Part shown: piece after piece, positions 28,702 to 36,458 of the stretch
Position numbering within the stretch: the stretch's first letter is position 1
Layout: each line of letters begins with the position of its first letter
NCBI RefSeq assembly: GCF_040730185.1
Contig: NZ_CP160402.1
Span: forward strand, 4,154,001-4,218,000
DNA: 64,000 nt
Direction: 5' to 3'
DNA from: Streptomyces sp. Je 1-332
GTDB lineage: Bacteria > Actinomycetota > Actinomycetes > Streptomycetales > Streptomycetaceae
Notes under the pieces: generated by a model
Database searches by the model: none
Seen by the model: the letters and a program-made list of their open reading frames with translations, nothing else
What the model was told of the DNA's origin: nothing
Made by a program: the position numbers and the translations under genes

Positions 28702-29490
28702 ATGAACGCGACGCGCCGGCGTGATCCGGACGGGGCCGTGCGTGACTGGCGGACGGCCGCCGAGGCCTCCGTGCTGCTCGACGGCTTCCACGCCATCAAG
28801 CACGCGCTGCGCTTCGGAGCGCTGATTCCCTCGGCACTGACGAGCGACAGGGCCGCTGTCCATGCCCTCGCCGACGAGCTCGCGCCCGACGTGAAGGATG
28901 TCCTGGACGAACTCCTCGTCCAAGTCCCGGACAGCGCTCTGCGCGCCCTTGTGCCGCGTCTGCATCCCACGGGCGTGGCCGCCCTCGCGGTACGCCCTTC
29001 CCGGACGGCCAACCTGGACGCGCTGGCCCGGATGCCGAGGGCCGCGCCGGTCGTCGTCCTCGACGACCCCCGCAATCTGGGCAACGCCGGGGCCGTCATC
29101 CGGCTCGCTGCGGGGTTCGGGGCGACGGGAGTCGTCACGACGGGCACGCTCGACCCCTGGCATCCCACGGTCGTACGCGGTGGCGCGGGCCTGCACTTCG
29201 CCACGGCCGTCGAGCGGGTGGACGTCGCCGAGCTGCCGCCGGGGCCCGTCTTCGCGCTCGACGCGGAAGGCGAGGACATCCGCGGTCTCAAGCTGCCGGA
29301 CGATGCCGTACTGGCCTTCGGGTCGGAGCGCAGTGGCCTGTCCGCGCGGCTGCGGGAGCGCGCCGACCATCTGGTGTCGCTGCCGATGCGGCCCCAGGTC
29401 TCCAGCTACAACCTGGCCACCAGCGTCGGAATGACGCTCTTCCACTGGTCGGCGGGGTCGGCGGGCAGGCCTCCGGGCACGGAGGCCTGA
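28702..29490 (+). CDS. SpoU/TrmH family RNA 2'-O-methyltransferase
   Basis: A 262-residue protein with an N-terminal substrate-binding domain and a C-terminal knotted SpoU domain. Motif 1 is LDDPRNLGNAGAVIRLAAGFG, motif 2 LAFGSERSGLS and motif 3 SLPMRPQVSSYNLATSVGMTL. It should methylate a ribose in rRNA or tRNA using S-adenosylmethionine; the target cannot be set, although the N-terminal extension suits rRNA-type enzymes. The ATG at 28702 follows the tandem 20-bp units, whose GGGCGTACGCCGG provides only a weak ribosome site. It is convergent with paaN, 15 nt away. Confidence 0.88.
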   Translation: MNATRRRDPDGAVRDWRTAAEASVLLDGFHAIKHALRFGALIPSALTSDRAAVHALADELAPDVKDVLDELLVQVPDSALRALVPRLHPTGVAALAVRPSRTANLDALARMPRAAPVVVLDDPRNLGNAGAVIRLAAGFGATGVVTTGTLDPWHPTVVRGGAGLHFATAVERVDVAELPPGPVFALDAEGEDIRGLKLPDDAVLAFGSERSGLSARLRERADHLVSLPMRPQVSSYNLATSVGMTLFHWSAGSAGRPPGTEA

Positions 29491-29505
29491 GCCCGCCGCC
29501 GGACA

Positions 29506-31197
29506 TCAGGCGTCCCTGCGCACCTCCACCACGCGGAAGCGGTTGGCCACGAAGGCGCCGTCGCACAGGGCGGCGTTCGCTGCGGGGTTGCCGCCCGAGC
29601 CGTGGAAGTCCGAGAAGGCCGCCGTCTGGTTCACATAGACGCCGCCCGTGAGGTTCAAGGAGAGCTGGGCGCACTCCTCCAGGCAGGTCTCCTCCACGGC
29701 GCCGGACACCTCCTCCGACGTCGTGTACGCGCCGACCGTCATGGCGCCCTTGTCGCGCACCGTGCGGCGCAGCAGCTCCACGGCGTCCGACGCCGAGTCG
29801 ACCGCGACGGCGAACGAGACGGGGCCGAAGCACTCGTTCAGATAGACCGCCTCGGCGTCCGGCTTCGCGCCGTCCAGCTTGACGATGACGGGGGTGCGGA
29901 CCACGGCGTCCGGGAACTCCGCGTTGTTGATCTCCCGTGAGGGGAGGGCCACTTCACCGAGACCGGCCGCCGCCTCCAGGCGGGCCTTCACGTCCGGGTT
30001 GACCAGGGCGCCGAGGATGCCGTTCGCCCTGGCGTCGTCGCCGAGCAGGCCGTTCACCGACGCGGCGAGGTCGGACACCACGTCGTCGTACGTCTTCGCT
30101 CCGGCGTCCGTCGTGATGCCGGCCCGGGGAATCAGGAGGTTCTGCGGGGTCGTGCACATCTGGCCGCTGTACAGCGACAAGGAGAAGGCGAGGTTGGCCA
30201 GCATTCCCTTGTAGTTGTCCGTCGAGTCGACGACGACCGTGTTCACACCGGCCTTTTCCGTGTAGACCTGCGCCTGGCGGGCGTTGGCCTCCAGCCAGTC
30301 ACCGAAGGCGGTCGAACCCGTGTAGTCGATGATCTTGATCTCGGGGCGCACGGCGAGGGTCTTGGCGATTCCTTCGTCCGGTCGCTCGGCGGCCAGGCAC
30401 ACCAGGTTCGGGTCGAAGCCCGCGTCGGCGAGGGCCTCGCGCGCGATGCGCACGGTCAGCGCGAGCGGGAGCACCGCGCGTGGGTGGGGCTTGACCAGGA
30501 CCGGGTTGCCGGTGGCCAGGGAGGCGAACAGGCCGGGGTAGCCGTTCCACGTCGGGAAGGTGTTGCAGCCGATCAGGAGCGCGATGCCGCGGGCCACGGG
30601 CGTGAAACGCTTGTTCAGGCCGATCGGGTCGCGCTTGCCCTGGGGCTTGGACCACTCGGCGTTGTCGGGGGTGCGGGACTGCTCGACGTACGCGTACGCC
30701 ACCGCTTCGAGGCCGCGGTCCTGGGCGTGGGGTCCGCCCGCCTGGAAGGCCATCATGAAGGCCTGGCCGCTGGTGTGCATGACCGCGTGCGCCAGCTCGT
30801 GCGTGCGCGCGCTGACGCGCGACAGGATCTCCAGGCACACCATCGCGCGCACTTCCGCGCCCGCGTCGCGCCAGGCGCGCATCCCGGCACGCATCGCAGG
30901 CAGCAGTGTGTCGATGTCCGGGTGGGGATAGGTGATGCCCAACTCGGGGCCGTACGGCGAGACTTCCGCGCCGGTCCAGTCGTCCGTGCCCGGCTGGTCG
31001 AGGTCGAATCGGCTGCCCAGGAGCGCGTCGAAGGCGGCCTTGCCCTCGGGCAGGCTCAGGCTGCCGTTCTCTCCATAGGCCTTGGGGTGCTCGGGGTGCG
31101 GCGACCAGTACGCGCGCGTGCGGATCGTCTCCAGCGCCTGGTCGAGTGTGGGCCGGTGCGTGGCGATCAGCTGGTGCGCGGTGAGTTCGGCGGCCAT
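29506..31197 (-). CDS. paaN: Phenylacetate degradation aldehyde dehydrogenase PaaN
   Basis: A 563-residue aldehyde dehydrogenase-superfamily protein. The active-site Cys is in SLYSGQMCTTPQN, and the NAD-binding segment LIGCNTFPTWNGYP and ECFGPVSFAV are typical. It oxidises the aldehyde after ring opening in phenylacetate catabolism. Unlike E. coli PaaZ (about 680 residues), there is no C-terminal MaoC hydratase domain, so ring hydrolysis must come from another protein. ATG 31197 (MAAELTAHQLIATHRPTL) is preceded by GGAG at a long spacing. It is divergent from paaH over a 195-nt region with an operator. Confidence 0.92.
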   Translation of the reverse strand: MAAELTAHQLIATHRPTLDQALETIRTRAYWSPHPEHPKAYGENGSLSLPEGKAAFDALLGSRFDLDQPGTDDWTGAEVSPYGPELGITYPHPDIDTLLPAMRAGMRAWRDAGAEVRAMVCLEILSRVSARTHELAHAVMHTSGQAFMMAFQAGGPHAQDRGLEAVAYAYVEQSRTPDNAEWSKPQGKRDPIGLNKRFTPVARGIALLIGCNTFPTWNGYPGLFASLATGNPVLVKPHPRAVLPLALTVRIAREALADAGFDPNLVCLAAERPDEGIAKTLAVRPEIKIIDYTGSTAFGDWLEANARQAQVYTEKAGVNTVVVDSTDNYKGMLANLAFSLSLYSGQMCTTPQNLLIPRAGITTDAGAKTYDDVVSDLAASVNGLLGDDARANGILGALVNPDVKARLEAAAGLGEVALPSREINNAEFPDAVVRTPVIVKLDGAKPDAEAVYLNECFGPVSFAVAVDSASDAVELLRRTVRDKGAMTVGAYTTSEEVSGAVEETCLEECAQLSLNLTGGVYVNQTAAFSDFHGSGGNPAANAALCDGAFVANRFRVVEVRRDA

Positions 31198-31287
31198 AGG
31201 GGACCAACTCCTCGTCGAGCCGGCTCTTCGTCGAGCCGGCGAGCTGGGCAGGGCGGTGGGCAGGAACGGACAGACAGAGCTAGAGTA

Positions 31288-31305
31288 ACCGAACGATCGG
31301 TCGGG
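31288..31305. promoter_or_regulatory. TetR-type operator between paaN and paaH
   Basis: ACCGAACGATCGGTCGGG, 17 of 18 positions identical to the reverse complement of the paaA-proximal site. It lies centrally between the divergent paaN and paaH-paaR units and could control both. Confidence 0.82.
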
Positions 31306-31325
31306 ACAAGGGGGTCCGCCGAACC

Positions 31326-31334
31326 TGTGGACAA
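31326..31334 (-). promoter_or_regulatory. Consensus DnaA box beside the paaN-paaH operator
   Basis: A perfect TGTGGACAA (TTGTCCACA) in the context CCTGTGGACAACTTC, 21 bp from the operator and about 60 bp before paaH. Its 15-bp context matches the box near paaA at 14 positions. Confidence 0.55.
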
Positions 31335-31392
31335 CTTCTCGCCGGGCACCCCGCACCCTCCGGCGGACACCTCGTGCGGGAGGATCGCGAGC

Positions 31393-32910
31393 ATGACAGC
31401 ACTCGAGCTCAGCAGCCCCGTTGCCGTGGTCGGCACCGGCACCATGGGGCAGGGCATCGCCCAGGTAGCCCTGCTGGCGGGCCACCCCGTGCGGCTGTAC
31501 GACGCCGTCGACGGCCGGGCGAAGACCGCGGCCGCCGCGATCGCCGCACGCCTCGACCGGCTCGTCGACAAGGGCAGGATCACCGCCGCCGACCGGTCCG
31601 CCGCGGGAGACCGGCTCGCACCGGTCGCCGGCCTCGCCAAGCTGGCCGGGTGCGGACTCGTCATCGAGGCGATCCTGGAGGAACTGTCCGTGAAGCAGCG
31701 CCTCTTCGAAGAGCTGGAAGAGATCGTCGCCGAGGAGTGCCTCCTCGCCACGAACACGTCGTCCCTCTCCGTCACCGCCATCGCCGGCACGCTCAAGAAG
31801 CCCGGACGCTTCGTCGGCCTGCACTTCTTCAACCCCGCGCCGCTCCTCCCCCTCGTCGAGGTCGTCAGCGGCTTCGCGACCGACGAAACGGCCGCCACGC
31901 GCGCGTACGAGACGGCCCGGACCTGGGGCAAGACGCCTGTACGCAGCGCGGACACCCCCGGCTTCATCGTCAACCGGATCGCCCGGCCCTTCTACGCCGA
32001 GGCGCTGCGCGTCTACGAGGAGCGGGCCGCCGACCCGGCCACCATCGACGCCGTCCTGCGCGAGTCCGGCGGCTTCAAGATGGGCCCCTTCGAGCTGACG
32101 GACCTCATCGGCCAAGACGTGAACGAGGCCGTCACCCGCTCCGTGTGGGAGTCCTTCTTCCAGGACCCCAAGTTCACCCCGGCGCTCGCCCAGCGCCGCC
32201 TCGTCGAATCACGCCGCCTGGGCCGCAAGTCCGGGCAGGGCTGGTACGCGTATGGGGACGACGCCCCGCGCGCGGAGCCGCACACGGCGGCGCCCGCACC
32301 GGCCCCGGCGTCCGTCGCGGTGCACGGCGAGCTGTTTCAGGCGCACGCCCTTGCGGAGCTGATCGACGGCTCCGGGATCGACGTCGCGTACAAGGAGCCG
32401 ATCGACCCCGACTTCCCCGGCTGGATCGAACTGCCCAGCGGTGTGCGGCTCTTCCTGGCCGACGGTTCCGCGGCGGACGACGCCGAGGCGCCGGTGATCC
32501 ACTTCGATCTGGCGCTCGACTACCGTTCCGCGACCAGGATCGCCCTGGCGCCCGCCGTGACGGTGAGCGAGGACCAGCTCCGCGAGGCGGTGGGCCTCTT
32601 CCAGGCGCTGGGCAAGCAGGTCAGCGTCGTCGCCGATGTCCCGGGGATGATCGTGGCCCGTACCGTCGCCATGCTCGTGGACTTCGCCCATGACGCCGTC
32701 GCGCGCGGTGTCGCCAACAGGGAGGACATCGACACGGCGATGCGCCTGGGGGTCAACTACCCACGCGGGCCTCTCGCGTGGGGCGAGGAACTCGGCGCGA
32801 ACTGGGCCGCCGGCACCCTGGAACGCCTGCACCTGGAGTACCCCACCGGCCGCTACGCGCCGTCCCAGGCGCTACGCCGGGCGGCAGCGCGAGAGGACCA
32901 CTTCGCATGA
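31393..32910 (+). CDS. paaH: 3-hydroxyacyl-CoA dehydrogenase, PaaH type
   Basis: A 505-residue NAD-dependent dehydrogenase. The Rossmann motif VVGTGTMGQGIAQVALLAGH is at the N-terminus, with ATNTSSLSVTAIA and GLHFFNPAPLLPLVEVV (catalytic His) and then two C-terminal HCDH domains, a duplication typical of the PaaH family. It oxidises 3-hydroxyadipyl-CoA to 3-oxoadipyl-CoA in the lower phenylacetate pathway. Open frame extends far upstream through paaN in antisense, but ATG 31393 begins the homology and has GGGAGG upstream. Its stop overlaps the TetR gene (ATGA). Confidence 0.92.
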   Translation: MTALELSSPVAVVGTGTMGQGIAQVALLAGHPVRLYDAVDGRAKTAAAAIAARLDRLVDKGRITAADRSAAGDRLAPVAGLAKLAGCGLVIEAILEELSVKQRLFEELEEIVAEECLLATNTSSLSVTAIAGTLKKPGRFVGLHFFNPAPLLPLVEVVSGFATDETAATRAYETARTWGKTPVRSADTPGFIVNRIARPFYAEALRVYEERAADPATIDAVLRESGGFKMGPFELTDLIGQDVNEAVTRSVWESFFQDPKFTPALAQRRLVESRRLGRKSGQGWYAYGDDAPRAEPHTAAPAPAPASVAVHGELFQAHALAELIDGSGIDVAYKEPIDPDFPGWIELPSGVRLFLADGSAADDAEAPVIHFDLALDYRSATRIALAPAVTVSEDQLREAVGLFQALGKQVSVVADVPGMIVARTVAMLVDFAHDAVARGVANREDIDTAMRLGVNYPRGPLAWGEELGANWAAGTLERLHLEYPTGRYAPSQALRRAAAREDHFA

Positions 32911-33500
32911 CCACCACCAGGCGCGACACGTACACCCCGGACACCCTCCTGTCGGTGGCGGTCCGGGTCTTCAACGAGCGCGGTTACGACGGCACGTCCA
33001 TGGAGCACCTCTCCAAGGCGGCCGGCATCTCCAAGTCCTCGATCTACCACCACGTCTCCGGCAAGGAGGAGTTGCTGCGCCGCGCGGTGAGCCGCGCGCT
33101 CGACGGGCTCTTCGGAATCCTCGCCGAGGACCACGCGCGCGTGGGCACCGCGGTACAGCGCCTGGAGCACGTCACGCGCCGCACCGTCGAGGTGCTGATC
33201 GCGGAACTGCCCTATGTGACGCTGCTGCTGCGCGTGCGCGGCAACACCGACACCGAGCGGTGGGCGATGGAGCGGCGCAGGGAGTTCGACCAGCAGGTCG
33301 CCGACCTGCTCAAGGAGGCCGTGGCCGACGGCGACCTGCGCTCGGACGTCGAGCTGCGCCTCGCCACCCGGCTGCTCTTCGGGATGATCAACTCCATTGT
33401 GGAGTGGTACCGCCCGGACGCCCGTGGTGCCTCCTCGGGCGAGCAGGTCGCCGACGCCGTCGTGCAGCTGGCCTTCGCGGGGCTGCGCAGCGGCGGCTGA
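32907..33500 (+). CDS. paaR: TetR family regulator, probable PaaR
   Basis: A 197-residue regulator. The N-terminal helix-turn-helix is LLSVAVRVFNERGYDGTSMEHLSKAAGISKSSIYHHVSGKEEL, split here over residues about 14-55, and the C-terminus is the helical ligand domain. It is translationally coupled to paaH and lies amid three near-identical palindromes, so it is the best candidate for their repressor, released by phenylacetyl-CoA as known for PaaR in other bacteria. The link between this protein and the sites is inference from position. Confidence 0.88.
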   Translation: MTTTRRDTYTPDTLLSVAVRVFNERGYDGTSMEHLSKAAGISKSSIYHHVSGKEELLRRAVSRALDGLFGILAEDHARVGTAVQRLEHVTRRTVEVLIAELPYVTLLLRVRGNTDTERWAMERRREFDQQVADLLKEAVADGDLRSDVELRLATRLLFGMINSIVEWYRPDARGASSGEQVADAVVQLAFAGLRSGG

Positions 33501-33521
33501 CGGTTCAGCTCCCCGGCCCGG

Positions 33522-34088
33522 TCAGCTCTCCGGATCCAGGTCGTCCTCCTCGAAGACCAGCAGCGTACGCGTGCTGAGCACTTCGGGGATGGACTGCAGC
33601 CGGGTGAGGACCAGCTCGCGCAGCGCGCGGTTGTCCGGCGTGTGCACCAGGAGCAGTACGTCGAAGTCCCCACTGACCAGCGCGATGTGCGAGGCGCCCG
33701 GCAGGGTGCGCAGATGTTCGCGGACCGTGCGCCAGGTGTTCTGGACGATCTTGAGCGTGATGTAGGCGGACGCGCCCTGGCCTGCCCGCTCGTGGTTGAT
33801 CCGGGCTCCGAAGCCACGGATGACGCCGTCGTCGATGAGCCGGTTGATGCGTGCGTAGGCGTTGGCCCGGGACACATGGACGCGCTCGGCCACGGACCGT
33901 ATCGACGCGCGACCGTCCGTGTGCAGGATGTGCAGGATGTCGCGGTCGATCGAGTCCAGCGGGCGGGGCAGGGGCTCCTGGCGGTCGCCGGCCGCGTCCC
34001 TCGGACGGGGCAGGCCCTCCTGGCGGTCGCCGGACCGGTCTTCGGGACGATCACTGTCGCGCCCGTCGGCCATTCGTTCAGATGCCAT
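33522..34088 (-). CDS. bkdR: Lrp/AsnC family regulator, BkdR type
   Basis: A 188-residue protein with a charged N-terminal extension (PRP and DRQE repeats), an AsnC helix-turn-helix (LDSIDRDILHILHTDGRASIRSVAERVHVSRANAYARINRLI as the full domain, about residues 50-95) and a RAM effector domain containing YITLKI and GDFDVLLLVH. It is divergent from the first bkd operon, exactly as BkdR of S. coelicolor, which regulates that operon and affects development. ATG 34088 is chosen because GGAGG precedes it; other in-frame starts lie at 34073 and further upstream. Confidence 0.88.
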   Translation of the reverse strand: MASERMADGRDSDRPEDRSGDRQEGLPRPRDAAGDRQEPLPRPLDSIDRDILHILHTDGRASIRSVAERVHVSRANAYARINRLIDDGVIRGFGARINHERAGQGASAYITLKIVQNTWRTVREHLRTLPGASHIALVSGDFDVLLLVHTPDNRALRELVLTRLQSIPEVLSTRTLLVFEEDDLDPES

Positions 34089-34146
34089 GTCCCCCCGCCT
34101 CCCTACCATGGACGTACTGCATCCATCCCAGGCTGTGCAGAACCGT

Positions 34147-34155
34147 TTGTCCACA
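34147..34155 (+). promoter_or_regulatory. Consensus DnaA box between bkdR and bkdA
   Basis: A perfect TTGTCCACA followed by GCC, 59 bp upstream of the bkdR start and 35 bp from the third TetR-type palindrome. Confidence 0.55.
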
Positions 34156-34189
34156 GCCTGGAGGTGCCTGTAGCCAAAATGTGCCGACG

Positions 34190-34207
34190 ACCGAACAATC
34201 GGTAGGT
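34190..34207. promoter_or_regulatory. TetR-type operator upstream of the first bkd operon
   Basis: ACCGAACAATCGGTAGGT, 16 of 18 positions matching the idealised paa palindrome (ACCGAACGATCGGTCGGT). It lies 72 bp before the bkdA start, in the bkdR-bkdA divergent region. This extends the probable paa regulator target set to branched-chain oxoacid catabolism. Confidence 0.7.
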
Positions 34208-34278
34208 GAGGCGCCTCACATTGCCGCGCCTCCTTTGCCGCTCCCACGAGGAGACCGCTTCCACACGGAGGTGCCGAC

Positions 34279-35433
34279 ATGACGGTCATGGAGCAGCGGG
34301 GCGTCTATCGGCCCACCCCGCCACCCGCATGGCAGCCGAGGACCGATGCCGCGCCGCTGCTGCCCGACGCGGAGCCCTATCGCGTCCTGGGCACGGAAGC
34401 CGTCGGCAAGGCCGACGAGGAGCTCCTGGAGCGTCTGTACGCCCAGCTGGTGCGCGGACGGCGGTACAACACGCAGGCGACGGCCCTGACCAAGCAGGGC
34501 AGGCTCGCCGTCTACCCCTCCAGCACCGGCCAGGAGGCATGCGAGGTGGCCGCCGCGCTCGTCCTCCAGGAGCAGGACTGGCTCTTCCCCAGCTACCGGG
34601 ACACGCTCGCCGCGGTCGCCCGCGGTCTCGACCCCGTCCAGGCGCTGACCCTGCTGCGCGGCGACTGGCACACCGGCTACGACCCGCGTGAGTACCGCAT
34701 AGCGCCCCTGTGCACCCCTCTCGCGACCCAGCTCCCGCACGCCGTGGGGCTCGCGCACGCCGCGCGCCTGAAGGGCGACGACGTGGTGGCGCTCGCCATG
34801 GTCGGCGACGGCGGCACCAGCGAGGGCGACTTCCACGAGGCACTGAACTTCGCCGCCGTCTGGCAGGCGCCCGTCGTCTTCCTGGTGCAGAACAACGGCT
34901 TCGCCATCTCCGTGCCGCTCGACAAGCAGACGGCCGCCCCGACCCTGGCCCACAAGGCCGTCGGGTACGGCATGCCGGGACGCCTGGTGGACGGCAACGA
35001 CGCGGCGGCGGTGCACGAGGTGCTGAGCGAAGCGGTCTCCCGCGCCCGCTCGGGCGGCGGCCCGACGCTCGTCGAAGCGGTGACGTACCGCATGGACGCC
35101 CACACGAACGCCGACGACGCCACGCGCTACCGCGGGGACGCCGAGGTCGAGGCCTGGCGCGCGCACGACCCGATCCTGCTCCTGGAGCGGGAGCTGACCG
35201 AGCGCGGCCTCCTCGACGAGGAGCGGATGCGGGCGGTCCGGGACGACGCCGAGGCCATGGCGGCCGACCTGCGGCAGCGCATGAACCAGGACCCCGAGCT
35301 CGACCCCATGGACCTCTTCAGCCATGTGTACGCCGAGCAGACCACCCAACTGCGCGAGCAGGCGGCCCAGTTGCGGGCCGAGCTCGAGGCGTCGGAAGAA
35401 GCCGGCACGGACGGCGAGGAGAACGCGCGATGA
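34279..35433 (+). CDS. bkdA: Branched-chain 2-oxoacid dehydrogenase E1 alpha subunit (first copy)
   Basis: A 384-residue thiamine-diphosphate enzyme subunit. The cofactor motif begins GDGGTSEGDFHEALNFAAVW and ends QNN about 29 residues on; the phosphorylatable-loop region YRMDAHTNADDATRYR follows. With BkdB it decarboxylates the 2-oxoacids of Val, Leu and Ile and passes the acyl group to BkdC, supplying branched acyl-CoA starter units for fatty acids and polyketides. It is first in a tightly coupled operon (ATGA with bkdB). The ribosome site is GGAGGTGCC before the ATG. Confidence 0.93.
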   Translation: MTVMEQRGVYRPTPPPAWQPRTDAAPLLPDAEPYRVLGTEAVGKADEELLERLYAQLVRGRRYNTQATALTKQGRLAVYPSSTGQEACEVAAALVLQEQDWLFPSYRDTLAAVARGLDPVQALTLLRGDWHTGYDPREYRIAPLCTPLATQLPHAVGLAHAARLKGDDVVALAMVGDGGTSEGDFHEALNFAAVWQAPVVFLVQNNGFAISVPLDKQTAAPTLAHKAVGYGMPGRLVDGNDAAAVHEVLSEAVSRARSGGGPTLVEAVTYRMDAHTNADDATRYRGDAEVEAWRAHDPILLLERELTERGLLDEERMRAVRDDAEAMAADLRQRMNQDPELDPMDLFSHVYAEQTTQLREQAAQLRAELEASEEAGTDGEENAR

Positions 35434-36458
35434 GCACGGTCGCGGCCGAACGGGCCGCCAAGAAGGCAGCCAAACCGGCCACCATGGCGCAGGCGCTCGG
35501 GCGCGCGCTGCGTGACTCCCTGGCCGAGGACCCGGCCGTACACGTCCTCGGAGAGGACGTCGGGGCGCTCGGCGGTGTCTTTAGGGTCACCGACGGACTC
35601 ACCAAGGAGTTCGGCGAGGACCGCTGTACGGACACTCCGCTCGCCGAGGCGGGCATCCTGGGGACGGCCGTCGGCATGGCGATGTACGGGCTCCGGCCCG
35701 TCGTGGAGATGCAGTTCGACGCGTTCGCCTACCCCGCCTTCGAGCAGCTCATCTCCCACGTGGCGCGGATGCGCAACCGCACCCGGGGCGCGATGCCGCT
35801 GCCCATCACGGTGCGCGTGCCCTACGGCGGCGGCATCGGAGGCGTCGAGCACCACAGCGACTCCTCCGAGGCGTACTACATGGCGACTCCGGGGCTCCAT
35901 GTCGTCACGCCCGCCACGGTCGCCGACGCCTACGGCCTGCTGCGGGCCTCCATCGCATCCGACGACCCGGTCGTCTTCCTGGAGCCCAAGCGCCTGTACT
36001 GGTCCAAGGCCGACTGGAACCCGGACGCGCCCCAGAGCGTTGAACCGATAGGCAAGGCAGTGGTGCGGCGCACCGGCCGCAGCGCCACCCTCCTCACGTA
36101 CGGGCCGTCCGTGCCCGTCTGCATGGAGGCGGCCGAGGCGGCCGTCGCCGAGGGGTGGGACCTCGAAGTCGTCGACCTGCGCTCCCTCGTGCCCTTCGAC
36201 GACGAGACGGTGGCGGCCTCCGTGCGGCGGACCGGGCGCGCGGTCGTCGTGCACGAGTCGGGAGGGTTCGGCGGACCCGGCGGGGAGATCGCCGCCCGCG
36301 TCACCGAGCGGTGCTTCCACCACCTGGAGGCGCCGGTCCTGCGCGTCGCCGGATTCGACATCCCCTATCCGCCGCCGATGCTCGAACGGCATCATCTGCC
36401 GGGCGTGGACCGGATCCTGGACGCGGTCGCGCGGTTGCAGTGGGAGGCGGACAGCTGA
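35430..36458 (+). CDS. bkdB: Branched-chain 2-oxoacid dehydrogenase E1 beta subunit (first copy)
   Basis: A 342-residue transketolase-like subunit: VLGEDVGALGGVFRVT, DTPLAEAGILGTAVGMAMYG and FEQLISHVARMRNRT near the cofactor, and a C-terminal domain with VVDLRSLVPFDDETV. It forms the E1 heterotetramer with BkdA. Starts at an ATGA overlap with bkdA and ends at a TGATG overlap with bkdC. The open frame extends upstream only as a shadow of bkdA. Confidence 0.93.
   Translation: MSTVAAERAAKKAAKPATMAQALGRALRDSLAEDPAVHVLGEDVGALGGVFRVTDGLTKEFGEDRCTDTPLAEAGILGTAVGMAMYGLRPVVEMQFDAFAYPAFEQLISHVARMRNRTRGAMPLPITVRVPYGGGIGGVEHHSDSSEAYYMATPGLHVVTPATVADAYGLLRASIASDDPVVFLEPKRLYWSKADWNPDAPQSVEPIGKAVVRRTGRSATLLTYGPSVPVCMEAAEAAVAEGWDLEVVDLRSLVPFDDETVAASVRRTGRAVVVHESGGFGGPGGEIAARVTERCFHHLEAPVLRVAGFDIPYPPPMLERHHLPGVDRILDAVARLQWEADS

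Noticed and set aside
30484..31392. N-terminal extension of PaaH to 808 residues
   Set aside because: The extra sequence is antisense paaN; the Rossmann motif begins right after ATG 31393.
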